This document shows, piece after piece, positions 33,609-41,943 of a stretch of 64,000 nt of DNA. The notes under the pieces are model-generated. The model saw nothing but the letters and a program-made list of their open reading frames with translations. It had not been told where the DNA came from and searched no databases. The stretch comes from Dehalococcoidales bacterium (GTDB taxonomy: Bacteria > Chloroflexota > Dehalococcoidia > Dehalococcoidales > RBG-16-60-22). The position numbers and the translations under genes were made by a program. Position 1 is the stretch's first letter; the number at the start of each line of letters is the position of its first letter. The DNA lies in assembly GCA_016926115.1 (NCBI GenBank), contig JAFGPF010000064.1, positions 51,217 through 115,216 of the forward strand. The letters run 5' to 3'.

Positions 33609-34471
33609 TCCTTTTCTCCTCCCCTCATCCTGAACCGCGCCGCCAGGTAGTTCAGTCCGAAGCCAGCCACCGCTAGTATTGCCAGACCGCCACCCAGCCA
33701 GCTGAGCACGTTCCGTACGATGCCGGTGGGAGGCGTTTCGGGTTCGGCGGGCATTCCGTATACTTCCGGTGAGTCGTTGAGGACGTACATGACATGTAGT
33801 CCGTCCAGTTCGTTAATCCCGTAAGTCGAAGCTTGAACGCCGTTCTGTTCCAGCTCGGCGACCCTTGCTTTTGCCCCGGCGACCAAGTCGGCACGCTTGC
33901 CGTATGTAATCGCCCCGGTGGTACAGGCGGCGGCACAGGCAGGCTGTTCGCCGCTGGTAACGCGGTCGTGGCAGAAGGTGCATTTATTCATGATGGCGAC
34001 GCCGGTCAGTTTGTTTGTGTCCATCTGCGGGACGCCGAAAGGACAGAACTCGGCGCAGTACCCGCACCCGGAGCACTTGTCCTGGTCGTACTGGACGAAT
34101 CCCATGTCGTTATAGCTTAAAGCCCCGGTAGGGCAGACCTGGACGCAGGCGGCGTCGGTGCAGTGATTGCAGGCTTTCTTGCGGGAGGTCCAGATGTTTT
34201 CATTCAGTACCGGGTGCAGCGTCGTCCAGACTTTGGAAGAGAGCTCCGGCGGTTCCGTCAAGCTGGGCTTGCCGGTCTCCGGCAGGTTGTTGTAGTCTTT
34301 GCAGGCGGCGTAGCACCACCAGCAGCTGACGCATTTTGTCACGTCAATTAACATCGCCATGCCCTCGGAGGTCTGCGAGTCTTTAGCCATGGCGGTAGCC
34401 GCCGGTTGCATCAGCAGCAGACCGATGGCTCCGGCGGCGCCCTTCAAGAAATCCTTACGACTTATCTTCAT
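33605..34471 (-). CDS. Tat-exported four-cluster FeS protein with C-terminal TM anchor (FdnH/HybA-like)
   Basis: 288 residues. A Tat signal ('ISRKDFLKGAAGAIG') opens the protein. Four [4Fe-4S] motifs follow: 'CVSCWWCYAACKDYN', 'CNHCTDAACVQVCPTGA', 'CSGCGYCAEFCPFG', 'CTFCHDRVTSGEQPACAAAC'. A C-terminal TM helix sits at about 255-278. This is the electron-wire subunit of membrane-bound oxidoreductases, located outside the membrane. It connects the multiheme cytochrome encoded 5 bp upstream with the cytochrome b. Confidence 0.88.
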   Translation of the reverse strand: MKISRKDFLKGAAGAIGLLLMQPAATAMAKDSQTSEGMAMLIDVTKCVSCWWCYAACKDYNNLPETGKPSLTEPPELSSKVWTTLHPVLNENIWTSRKKACNHCTDAACVQVCPTGALSYNDMGFVQYDQDKCSGCGYCAEFCPFGVPQMDTNKLTGVAIMNKCTFCHDRVTSGEQPACAAACTTGAITYGKRADLVAGAKARVAELEQNGVQASTYGINELDGLHVMYVLNDSPEVYGMPAEPETPPTGIVRNVLSWLGGGLAILAVAGFGLNYLAARFRMRGGEKE

Positions 34472-34476
34472 AATAT

Positions 34477-35793
34477 CTACTTCCCTACGGGTTCAGGCAG
34501 TTCGTCTATGATGACGTCTTCATTGGCTGCCTTTTCATCGGGTCTGATATCTTCTTCGGTCAGGAACAGTTCGATATCGGTGTGGCAAGCATCACAGCTT
34601 TCGTTCTGGGGTGTGTTCAACTGGATATTATGCGGGGTGGCGTACTTCCAGGTAGAAACCGCATTGAAATCCGTAAGCAGGTCAAAGCCATAGTAATCGC
34701 AGGTGCCGGTACAGGTGGGTACGTGACGAAGCACCACGTATTTAAAGGGTCTTTCCGTAGACCTGAGCGGATTATAACCGATTTCGAACTGCATGACGGA
34801 CGGCTCGCTGGTGCGGCAGGGCAGCCCTTCAGGATCGACGGAGACATGGCAGCCGTAGCAGTTCTTATATTCGAGGGAGTGACAGACCTGGCAGGAAAGG
34901 TCTCCGAGGTGCTGTTCGTGCTGGGGATTGCCGGACGTATCCGTCCAGACATCCTCGTGGCAGTCCTCGCACCTGACCACGTCCGGATTATCGTATCGGG
35001 TAGCATCAGTGCCTCCGGAGCCGTGGAGTTCCGCGCTGTGGCAATCGGTGCAGAGCATCATCTCCTGGGTCCAGTGGACGTCGCCCGGTATACCCTCGTT
35101 TTCGCCCAGGTATTCGGCGCCGACGCGGGACCCGTGGCAGGCAACGCAATTATATTTCGTGGAAGGGGTCAGGCGGAATTCATGTCCGGAGACAAGCCCG
35201 CCTTCAAGCTCGTCAGGTCGTGAAACATGGCACTGTCCGCAGGTAGTATGGCACTCCTGGCAGTGATTTTCAATGGCGGTAGCCAGCGGGGTACCTTCCG
35301 ATACGTCGCCGCCCCTGGCTTCTAGGGCGGACTTGAAACCGCTGAGGGTGGCGTGCAGACTCAAATCATGTGCTTGAGCTATGTCCTGGTGGCAGGTATT
35401 ACAGTCGCCGTCAGACGGGTCTCTGATTACCCCGGCGTGCGCCAGTTCCTTGTCCTCCTGCTGGCTGTCGCCGCCGTGGCAGATTACGCAGCCCACCTTG
35501 CCGTGGGTACTCTCCATAAATTCGGCATCCTTGACGAAGACCTTTTCCCATACCTCCAACGGAGGTAAATCACCACCTCAGCCCTCGCCCGTGGTTGCCT
35601 CTGACTTGGCCACTTCTTCCGTGGTGGCAGTCTCCTTGAGGGTGTCCTTGTCCGTATGGCAGGTAACGCAGGTGCTGACCACCTCCTCTTCCTCCCCCGG
35701 CGAAGGACCAACGAGTCCTTTGTTGGTACATCCGGTGACGGCCAAGGCAATCAGTACCAGTATGACGATAACTGCAGTAACCAGTCTTTTCAT
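34477..35793 (-). CDS. Multiheme cytochrome c lipoprotein with in-frame UGA (Sec72)
   Basis: 438 residues if the TGA at 35578-35580 is read as selenocysteine (residue 72). A lipoprotein signal ends at Cys22 ('ALAVTGCTNKG'). There are 11 CxxCH motifs: one before the UGA (C42-H46) and ten after it. Split at the UGA, the ten-heme part would start at a poor TTG with no signal peptide and could not be exported or receive heme. The frame is unbroken otherwise ('TTGEG-U-GGDLPPLEVWEKV'), and a SECIS-like hairpin follows. The ATG at 35793 has GGAG 6 nt upstream. It likely exchanges electrons with the FeS protein downstream. The selenol beside the hemes could be a reactive site for sulfur species; that is inference. 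Confidence 0.78.
35551..35567 (-). promoter_or_regulatory. Bacterial SECIS-like hairpin after the cytochrome UGA
   Basis: Minus strand TACCTCC - GTT - GGAGGTA, a perfect 7 bp stem with a GUU apical loop. The loop starts 17 nt after the UGA. This is the cleanest of the three SECIS-like hairpins in the window. Confidence 0.75.
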
Positions 35794-35854
35794 CGGCTGC
35801 TCCATTCTGTAGCCATATTTCCAGAGACAACTGGCGACTCTTATTCGATTTATC

Positions 35855-35891
35855 CCGCCTGCCCGGACAGCGGTGAGGGCCGGACAGGCGG
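35855..35891 (-). other. Intercistronic hairpin between rhodanese and cytochrome genes
   Basis: CCGCCTG-C-CCGG / CCGG-A-CAGGCGG, 7 + 4 bp with one mismatch and a 13 nt loop. No T-run in the direction of transcription. It may reduce readthrough or protect the rhodanese mRNA. Confidence 0.5.
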
Positions 35892-35906
35892 TACTATATG
35901 CTTATT

Positions 35907-36905
35907 TTAGCTTTCGGTATCGTAACCGGCAGCGCTGTCGGGGTTAAAGCACTTGCCCAGGTTGACGTCCGGGTTGGAGCTCCAGCCGCACATACCGAAC
36001 TTCAGGCTGGAAGCGTCGTACCCGAGCATCTGGAGAAGGGAGGTTGCCTGGGCGGCAGTGTGACCGGTGTAGCAGTAGCAGTATACAGGGGCGTCGGGGT
36101 TGATTTTAGCGAGATTGTCCGCCAGGGCACCGAGCCCGATGTTGATTGCCCCGGGGATGTGACCCGCGGCGTAGTGGTCCGCAGAGCGCAGGTCGATGAT
36201 GGTCATATCTTCGCCTTCCGCAATCTTCATGTTGAGGTCGGCGGCGGTGATGTAACTGGGCGTCACGGTAGCGGCGGCGGCTTTAACAATCGCCGCAGCA
36301 TCGTCGGAAGCGGTGTTTTCAATGTCCGGCAGGGCGTAGCTACCGCCGGCGTTAGCGGCGGTTTCAACACTGAAATCACCGGAGCTTGTCGCGGGGTCGA
36401 ACCGTGAGACAAATATTGCCGGGTCGTCCGACCATGAGGACATGCCGTGCAGCAGGTTCGATACATCGTAGCCCTGTACACCGAGTACAGCCGCCGCGAA
36501 CGAAGCCGACTGTCCGGTGTAGCAGTAGACGACGATTTCCTCATCCATAGATATAGTTGACAGGTCGCCGAATTTCATGTTGACGGCGCCGGGGATATGT
36601 CCCTTGGCGTAGTCTTCGGCGCTGCGGAGACTAACGATGTAAGGGGCGTCACCTTCGGCTATCATCATGTGAAGGTCGGCGGCCTTTATGTTAGGCGCCG
36701 GACTTGCCACGTAAGAGGCGACGGCATCCTTAACGACATCAATCTCGGCAACCGCAGATGGTGCCGGCGCCGGTTCAGGAGATGGTGCCGGTGTGGGTTC
36801 CGGCTCGGGTTCTTCTCCGCCACAGGCGGAGAGCACGGGTAGTGCCAGCAGAAGTGCCAGCAGAATTATTATGGTGCTTAGACCAGACCATAATTTTAGG
36901 CGCAT
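35907..36905 (-). CDS. Double-rhodanese lipoprotein
   Basis: 332 residues. A lipoprotein signal ends at Cys28 ('VLSACGG'), followed by a Pro/Glu linker and two rhodanese domains. Both keep the catalytic loop Cys: C128 in 'CYTGQS' and C278 in 'CYTGHT'. Each also has the 'DLRS/SLRS...Y..GHIPGA' pattern. It would transfer sulfane sulfur (polysulfide, thiosulfate) outside the membrane. ATG at 36905 with GGGAGGAG upstream. First gene of the cytochrome module, behind a promoter with a CsoR/CstR-like site. Confidence 0.88.
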   Translation of the reverse strand: MRLKLWSGLSTIIILLALLLALPVLSACGGEEPEPEPTPAPSPEPAPAPSAVAEIDVVKDAVASYVASPAPNIKAADLHMMIAEGDAPYIVSLRSAEDYAKGHIPGAVNMKFGDLSTISMDEEIVVYCYTGQSASFAAAVLGVQGYDVSNLLHGMSSWSDDPAIFVSRFDPATSSGDFSVETAANAGGSYALPDIENTASDDAAAIVKAAAATVTPSYITAADLNMKIAEGEDMTIIDLRSADHYAAGHIPGAINIGLGALADNLAKINPDAPVYCYCYTGHTAAQATSLLQMLGYDASSLKFGMCGWSSNPDVNLGKCFNPDSAAGYDTES

Positions 36906-37084
36906 TGGTATTCTCCTCCCTAATTTACTCCAAAGATAATAATATGTGAACACCGGTCTGAGCAAGCTGGCAGATATCCTCATGTGGCTGCCAGGTAATA
37001 CCAGTGGAAAGATGGGAAAAAGATATAATGAAATGAATAGTCCCGTTTAACAAGACTCTAGAACTGTTATGCATTCCAGCATGG

Positions 37085-37114
37085 ACTATACCATATTGGG
37101 GTCGGTTAAGTCAA
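37085..37114 (-). promoter_or_regulatory. Promoter of the rhodanese / Sec-cytochrome operon
   Basis: Minus strand TTGACT (37109-37114), 18 bp, TATAGT (37085-37090), 180 bp before the rhodanese ATG. An operator-like site fills most of the spacer. Confidence 0.6.
37088..37104. promoter_or_regulatory. CsoR/CstR-type operator-like site in the rhodanese promoter
   Basis: ATACCATATTGGGGTCG matches the operator at 32487 in 13 of 17 bases, including ATACC and TTGGGGT-type half-sites. It lies between the -35 and -10 boxes. Confidence 0.6.
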
Positions 37115-37125
37115 TATTTTTCGGT

Positions 37126-37155
37126 TTGACACGTCATTAATTTCCAGAGTAGACT
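37126..37155 (+). promoter_or_regulatory. Candidate promoter of the ccm operon
   Basis: TTGACA (37126-37131), 18 bp, TAGACT (37150-37155), about 35 bp before the ccmE start. It is divergent from the rhodanese promoter, whose -35 box is only 12 bp away. Confidence 0.55.
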
Positions 37156-37191
37156 TGAGATTGGGCTTCAGGATTTGACAAGTCCATCGTG

Positions 37192-37581
37192 ATGAAAAAA
37201 CGACTGTTAATCGGCGGGGGAATTATCTTAATAGCGGTAATTTACCTGCTTTATTTAAGTTTCGGCAGTTCCGTCAGCTATTACGTGACCGTAAGCGAGT
37301 TTTATGATAGAACCGACGAGCTTCTTGATACCAGCATAAGGGTGGCGGGAAACGTAGCGGAAAATTCCATCGAGTGGAACGCCAAGGAGGTTGAACTGGC
37401 ATTTGTCCTGACCGAGGGCGGCAGGGACATGCCAGTGGTGTATCACGGCGCCCAGCCGAGCGGGTTCAAGGGGGGTTCCACGATTTTGGTGGAAGGTGAA
37501 TACGAGTCCGACGGCGTATTTCAGGCAAGCCAGTTGATATTGAAATGTCCTTCCAAATACGAATCTATAGATATCGAGTAG
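37192..37581 (+). CDS. ccmE: CcmE heme chaperone, CxxxY variant
   Basis: 129 residues: an N-terminal TM anchor (about 5-24) and the OB-fold ('FYDRTDELLDTSIRVAGNV', 'VVYHGAQPSGFKGG', 'ILVEGEY'). The heme-binding motif near the C terminus is C119-P-S-K-Y123 where proteobacterial CcmE has H-x-x-x-Y. Cys-type CcmE is known from some sulfate reducers and archaea. ATG at 37192 (GTG at 37189 is an alternative). It receives heme from CcmABCD and passes it to CcmF for the multiheme cytochrome. Confidence 0.85.
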   Translation: MKKRLLIGGGIILIAVIYLLYLSFGSSVSYYVTVSEFYDRTDELLDTSIRVAGNVAENSIEWNAKEVELAFVLTEGGRDMPVVYHGAQPSGFKGGSTILVEGEYESDGVFQASQLILKCPSKYESIDIE

Positions 37582-37590
37582 TTCTTACTT

Positions 37591-39552
37591 ATGACAGAAG
37601 CAGGGCGAATAGCCTTGATAATAGCTCTCCCTGTTGCCGCTTTTTCGATTGTTACCGCGATAATCGGCGTCCGGGCTGAATCGGCGCGGCTGATGAAAGC
37701 CGCCCGCAACGGCATCCTCGTTATCTTCGGACTTTATACGCTGGCGCTGGCGATAATTTTATACGCGTTTTTCACCCGCGATTACACTCTGACAATCGTG
37801 GCGGAACACGCCAGCAACGACCTTCCGGCGCTTTACACTTTAAGCGCTCTCTACGCCGGTAAAGCCGGCTCCATGTTCTTCTGGGGATGGCTGGTTTCCC
37901 TGTTTGCCGCCTTGCTGGTGTGGCAGGCGGGCAGTAATGAGCGGCGTACCCTTTCCTATGCCGTCGCCGTACTGGCGGTAATCGAGGCTTTCTACATAGC
38001 ACTGGTAACATTCAGCGTAAATATATTCGAGGTGTACCCATCTCGCCCCGCAGACGGCTTTGGACTTAACCCACTGCTACAGAACTTCGGCATGCTTATC
38101 CATCCACCCCTGCTGTATATCGGGTTCGCCGGTTTCGCCGTGGCGTTCGCCATGGTAATAGCGGCGTTTATCACGCGTGACGCGGGGGCGCGCTGGAACA
38201 GCCTGATGCGGCGCTGGGCGGTCTTCGCCTGGTGTGTGCTGGGCATCGGCAACCTGGTGGGGATGTGGTGGTCATATAACGAACTGGGGTGGGGGGGCTA
38301 CTGGGCGTGGGACCCCGTGGAGAACGCCGGGCTGATGCCCTGGCTGCTGGGGACGGCGTTTCTGCACTCCGTTGCGGTGAAGGGACGGCGCGATTATATG
38401 AACAGCTGGAGCTTCTGCCTGGTCGTATTTACCTTTGTTTTCACGCTGTTAAGTCCCTTTATCACCCACGGTGGGATAGAGTCGCCCCTGCACGGTTTCT
38501 ATGGTTCGCCCTTCCCGCCTTTCATATCGGGAGCCATGATAATCGTGGTAGTAGCTTCTATGGTATTGCTGTACTTCCGCCGACGTGACTTAACGAAGAC
38601 AGAGAAATATGCCTCTTTGATATCCAGGGAAAACGCCTTCCTGCTGACGAACATCATCTTGGTGGTGCTGGCAGGCGTGATACTAATCGGTACGGTTTTG
38701 CCGCGGGTGGTCGAGGTGGCGGGAGGGGCGAAGATAGCCATCGACCGCTCTTTCTACGACCGCACCTGTGGACCTATCATGCTCCTGCTGGTCTTCATCA
38801 TGGGGGTGTGCCCGCTGTTCGGATGGGGTAAGTCGGCATGGAAGCACGCCGGGCGTAACGTTATTTTCTATATCCTCGCCGTAATAATAATTGCCGCGGC
38901 TGTCTGGTTTTCTAAAATTGGCAATTGGTACATAGCTGCGGTGGTATTGTGCGGGCTGCCGCTTTTCGTAATCTTCCGTGAGTGGTGGCGTGGGACCGCC
39001 GCCCGCCGCAAAAGCACGGGGAAGAACTGCGTCAGCGCCTTTTTTGCTGTAATCAACGGCAACCGGACGCGGTACGGGGGCATGCTGGCGCATATCGGCA
39101 TCGTCGTTATTACGCTGGGCATTATCGCCTCGTCTTTCTACAACGTGGAGAAGACGGCGACGCTCGATATCGGCGAATCGATGAGTGCCGGAAAGTACGA
39201 ATTGTCCTATAATGGACTGGTGTTCAGGCAGGACAGCACGAAAATCAGCGCGGTGGCCGACGTGCAGGTAAGCGCGGATGGAAAGCCGGTGGCGGTAATG
39301 CGTCCCAGCTATGCCTACTGGTTCAGTCGCGACGATTTCTTCGCCGAGGTGGCGGTGCGCACCACGGGGGCGGAGGACCTGTTCGTCTCGCTGATGTGGA
39401 CGGACTTCGACCCCGCGGATAAAGCGGCTACCTTCCGGGTGCTGGTGAACCCGCTGGTCGTATGGATATGGACGGGAGGCGCGTTCTTCTTGGTCGGTGG
39501 CGCCCTGTCAATTGCCTGGCGGGAAAGACAGCCGGCGGGGGTTGAGGAATAG
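37591..39552 (+). CDS. ccmF: CcmF heme lyase
   Basis: 653 residues, about 14-15 TM segments, with the WWD heme-handling domain ('WGGYWAWDPVENAGLMPWLL') and a C-terminal periplasmic segment before the last TM. It attaches heme to CxxCH motifs. 9 bp after ccmE. Neither CcmH nor CcmG/CcmI homologues follow; the next gene encodes an unrelated secreted protein. Length is normal for CcmF. Confidence 0.92.
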   Translation: MTEAGRIALIIALPVAAFSIVTAIIGVRAESARLMKAARNGILVIFGLYTLALAIILYAFFTRDYTLTIVAEHASNDLPALYTLSALYAGKAGSMFFWGWLVSLFAALLVWQAGSNERRTLSYAVAVLAVIEAFYIALVTFSVNIFEVYPSRPADGFGLNPLLQNFGMLIHPPLLYIGFAGFAVAFAMVIAAFITRDAGARWNSLMRRWAVFAWCVLGIGNLVGMWWSYNELGWGGYWAWDPVENAGLMPWLLGTAFLHSVAVKGRRDYMNSWSFCLVVFTFVFTLLSPFITHGGIESPLHGFYGSPFPPFISGAMIIVVVASMVLLYFRRRDLTKTEKYASLISRENAFLLTNIILVVLAGVILIGTVLPRVVEVAGGAKIAIDRSFYDRTCGPIMLLLVFIMGVCPLFGWGKSAWKHAGRNVIFYILAVIIIAAAVWFSKIGNWYIAAVVLCGLPLFVIFREWWRGTAARRKSTGKNCVSAFFAVINGNRTRYGGMLAHIGIVVITLGIIASSFYNVEKTATLDIGESMSAGKYELSYNGLVFRQDSTKISAVADVQVSADGKPVAVMRPSYAYWFSRDDFFAEVAVRTTGAEDLFVSLMWTDFDPADKAATFRVLVNPLVVWIWTGGAFFLVGGALSIAWRERQPAGVEE

Positions 39553-39554
39553 CC

Positions 39555-40517
39555 ATGCGTTACTTATTTGCCTTCCTTGCGGTGTTAATGATTGCCATGC
39601 TGCCGGCAGGCACGTACGCGCAGGAGCCGTCCGAAGGAACCGTCAGCGGGCAGGTCATCAACGGCACCGTGGACGGGGGCGATGTGGGGGGCGTGCAGGT
39701 TTCACTGATAACCTACGTCGAAGGGCAACTGGCGGGCACAGTAGCTATAACATCGGACGCGGACGGCTATTTTCAATTCAATGATGTCAGCCTGGATAAT
39801 TCCTACTTGGTCTCGGCGAAGTACCTGGACGTTGATTATTACTATCCGGTGGTCTTCGAGTCCGGCGAGACAATGGCCTACGTGGAGGTGGGGGTCTGTG
39901 ATACGACCGGCAGCGATGAATATATAATGGTCGGACTGACCCGCAAGATAATAAACATCGATGATGAAGGGCTGCTCGTCACCGAGGTCTACTGGCTGGT
40001 AAACGACGGCGACAGGACGTACGTGGGGGCTGACGGGGTGTTGTTTTTTACGTTGCCAGAGGGAGTGTGTTGTTTCGAAGCCCCGGAAGAGCTGTTGGTA
40101 GACTTCCGGCTCCTGGACGATAGCAGGTTGACTTATCTCGTGCCGTTTCCCCCGGGCGAGCGGCAGCTTATCTACACCTACCGGCTGGACAGGCCGGACT
40201 CGCGCGAGCTTGACATAGTTCTGCCGGTGGATTATCCCACGGATGCCTACGAACTCATGGTGGCTGGGGGCGATATTGAGGTTACAGTCAGCCAGCTGGC
40301 GCCGGTCGAGCCCGTCGTTACCGAGTCCGGCGAGCAGTATATCTATTTCCAGGGCAACGGTTTTTCACCCGGCGAGGCGGTGAACGTGCGACTTACCGGT
40401 TTTTCCGGCAGCGGCGGTTATCCCTCTTACGTCCAATGGGTACTTATCGCCGTGGCGGTTGTGGCGATAGTCGTATATATGATTAGAAGAACGAGGAAAA
40501 CAAATAGTAATGGCTAA
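39555..40517 (+). CDS. Exported protein with carboxypeptidase-regulatory-like N domain, in ccm operon
   Basis: 320 residues. Signal peptide (about 1-23, ends 'GTYAQEP'), a beta-sandwich resembling carboxypeptidase regulatory/CarboxypepD_reg-like domains ('SDADGYFQFNDVSLDNSYLV'), a second beta-rich domain (about 130-275), then a TM helix (about 294-312) and a basic tail. There is a single Cys-Cys pair ('GVCCFEAPEE') but no CcmH-type LRCxxC motif. It starts 2 bp after ccmF and overlaps ccmA by 8 bp, so it belongs to the ccm operon. It may take the place of a missing Ccm component; function unknown. Confidence 0.7.
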   Translation: MRYLFAFLAVLMIAMLPAGTYAQEPSEGTVSGQVINGTVDGGDVGGVQVSLITYVEGQLAGTVAITSDADGYFQFNDVSLDNSYLVSAKYLDVDYYYPVVFESGETMAYVEVGVCDTTGSDEYIMVGLTRKIINIDDEGLLVTEVYWLVNDGDRTYVGADGVLFFTLPEGVCCFEAPEELLVDFRLLDDSRLTYLVPFPPGERQLIYTYRLDRPDSRELDIVLPVDYPTDAYELMVAGGDIEVTVSQLAPVEPVVTESGEQYIYFQGNGFSPGEAVNVRLTGFSGSGGYPSYVQWVLIAVAVVAIVVYMIRRTRKTNSNG

Positions 40518-41247
40518 GGATACGCCGGTGTCAGCCGCGCGGGCGGTCGAAGTACGGGGGGTGGAAAAGACCTTCGGGGAGATGCGCGCCCTGCGGGGAA
40601 TCGACCTTGAGGTAAACCGGGGCGAATGCCTGGTAATCTTCGGGCCCAACGGCGCCGGCAAGACCACCTTACTGAAAATACTGGCGACGTTGATGAAGCC
40701 CTCCGCAGGGAGAGTGATACTCGACGGGGTGAATATCCGCGAGAGACCGGCGGAAGTCAGGCGCAAAATCAGCCTGGTCGGCAACCAGACATTTCTGTAT
40801 GATAACCTAACCGTTTATGAAAACCTCAAGTTCTACGGAAGGATGTACGACGTCGCCGGCCTGGAGGAGAGAATCCGCGAGGTAATATCGTGGGTGGGGC
40901 TGGAGTCGCGCCTCCACGACCGGGCAGGCACACTGTCGCGGGGCCTGCAGCAGCGGGCTTCCTTTGCCCGCGCTGTCCTCCATGACCCGCCGGTGCTTTT
41001 CCTCGACGAGCCGGACGTTGGCCTCGACCCGCGCGCCAGGGCCATGGTGGGTGAAATTTTAAAAAGCATCGGTTCCGGCTACCGGACGGTGGTGATGGCT
41101 ACCCATAACCTCGAGCAGGGGCTGGCGCTGGGCGATAACGTCGTTATCCTCGACCGGGGCAGGGTGGCGTACCGGGCGTCCCGGCAGGAACTGGGCAAAG
41201 CGGATTTCCGGCGGATTTATAACGAAAGCACGGAAACAGGCGGATGA
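40510..41247 (+). CDS. ccmA: CcmA-type ABC ATPase
   Basis: 245 residues. Walker A '[14 protein letters not shown]', signature 'LSRGLQQRASFARAVLHDP', Walker B 'VLFLDEPDVGLDP'. The signature differs from LSGGQ but keeps the Ser-x-Gly core. It overlaps both neighbours (8 bp and 4 bp). In the CcmABCD complex it drives release of holo-CcmE. Confidence 0.9.
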   Translation: MAKDTPVSAARAVEVRGVEKTFGEMRALRGIDLEVNRGECLVIFGPNGAGKTTLLKILATLMKPSAGRVILDGVNIRERPAEVRRKISLVGNQTFLYDNLTVYENLKFYGRMYDVAGLEERIREVISWVGLESRLHDRAGTLSRGLQQRASFARAVLHDPPVLFLDEPDVGLDPRARAMVGEILKSIGSGYRTVVMATHNLEQGLALGDNVVILDRGRVAYRASRQELGKADFRRIYNESTETGG

Positions 41248-41915
41248 AAGCGTTCGGCAAAATATTTGTCATATTCTGGAAGGACATGCTGACGGAAGTG
41301 CGGACCAGGGAGATTATCACCTCGGTGCTGGTCTTCGCCCTGCTGGTGCTGGTGATTTTCAGCTTCGCCTTCGGCACGGGGGCGGAAGTTACGGAGATAG
41401 CGGCGCCCGGCATATTGTGGGTGGCGCTGACGTTCGGGGGGGTAATCGGCCTCAACCGCACCTTCGCCGTGGAAAAGGAGAACTCGCGACTGGAAGGGCT
41501 GATGCTCTGTCCCGTCGACCGTGCCGTTATCTACTGGGGCAAACTGGCGGGCAGTTTCACCTTCATGCTCGCCGTGGCGGTGGTGGTAACGCCGATATTC
41601 CTCGCCCTTTTTAACCTGCCGATATTTCTGCCACGACTTGCCCTCGTCATCGTGCTGGCGCTTATCGGCTTCGCCGCCGTGGGCACGCTTTTCTCGGCCC
41701 TGGCCGTAAACACCCGCGCCCGTGATATCATGCTGCCAATTCTTTTCCTGCCCGTCGCCGTGCCGGTAATCGTTTCCGCCGTTAAGGCTACCACGACGGT
41801 GCTGACAGGCTCGCCATGGGTGGACATGTCCACATGGCTGCAAATTATAGCGGCATTTGATATTATTTATCTGGTCGCTGCCACCCTGGTGTTCGAATTC
41901 GTGATAGAGGAGTAG
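41244..41915 (+). CDS. ccmB: CcmB heme exporter membrane subunit
   Basis: 223 residues, six TM segments. Opening 'IFVIFWKDMLTEVRTREIIT' and 'FAVEKENSRLEGLMLCPVDR' are the CcmB hallmarks. It overlaps ccmA by 4 bp. Confidence 0.9.
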   Translation: MKAFGKIFVIFWKDMLTEVRTREIITSVLVFALLVLVIFSFAFGTGAEVTEIAAPGILWVALTFGGVIGLNRTFAVEKENSRLEGLMLCPVDRAVIYWGKLAGSFTFMLAVAVVVTPIFLALFNLPIFLPRLALVIVLALIGFAAVGTLFSALAVNTRARDIMLPILFLPVAVPVIVSAVKATTTVLTGSPWVDMSTWLQIIAAFDIIYLVAATLVFEFVIEE

Positions 41916-41943
41916 AGGAGTATCACGCTGGAGTATATATAAT

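Noticed and set aside
35578..35805. Separate 75-residue monoheme lipoprotein followed by a ten-heme protein
   Set aside because: The second part would start at a TTG with only a weak site and have no export signal. In-frame UGA with a hairpin is the better explanation, although a genuine nonsense mutation is not excluded.
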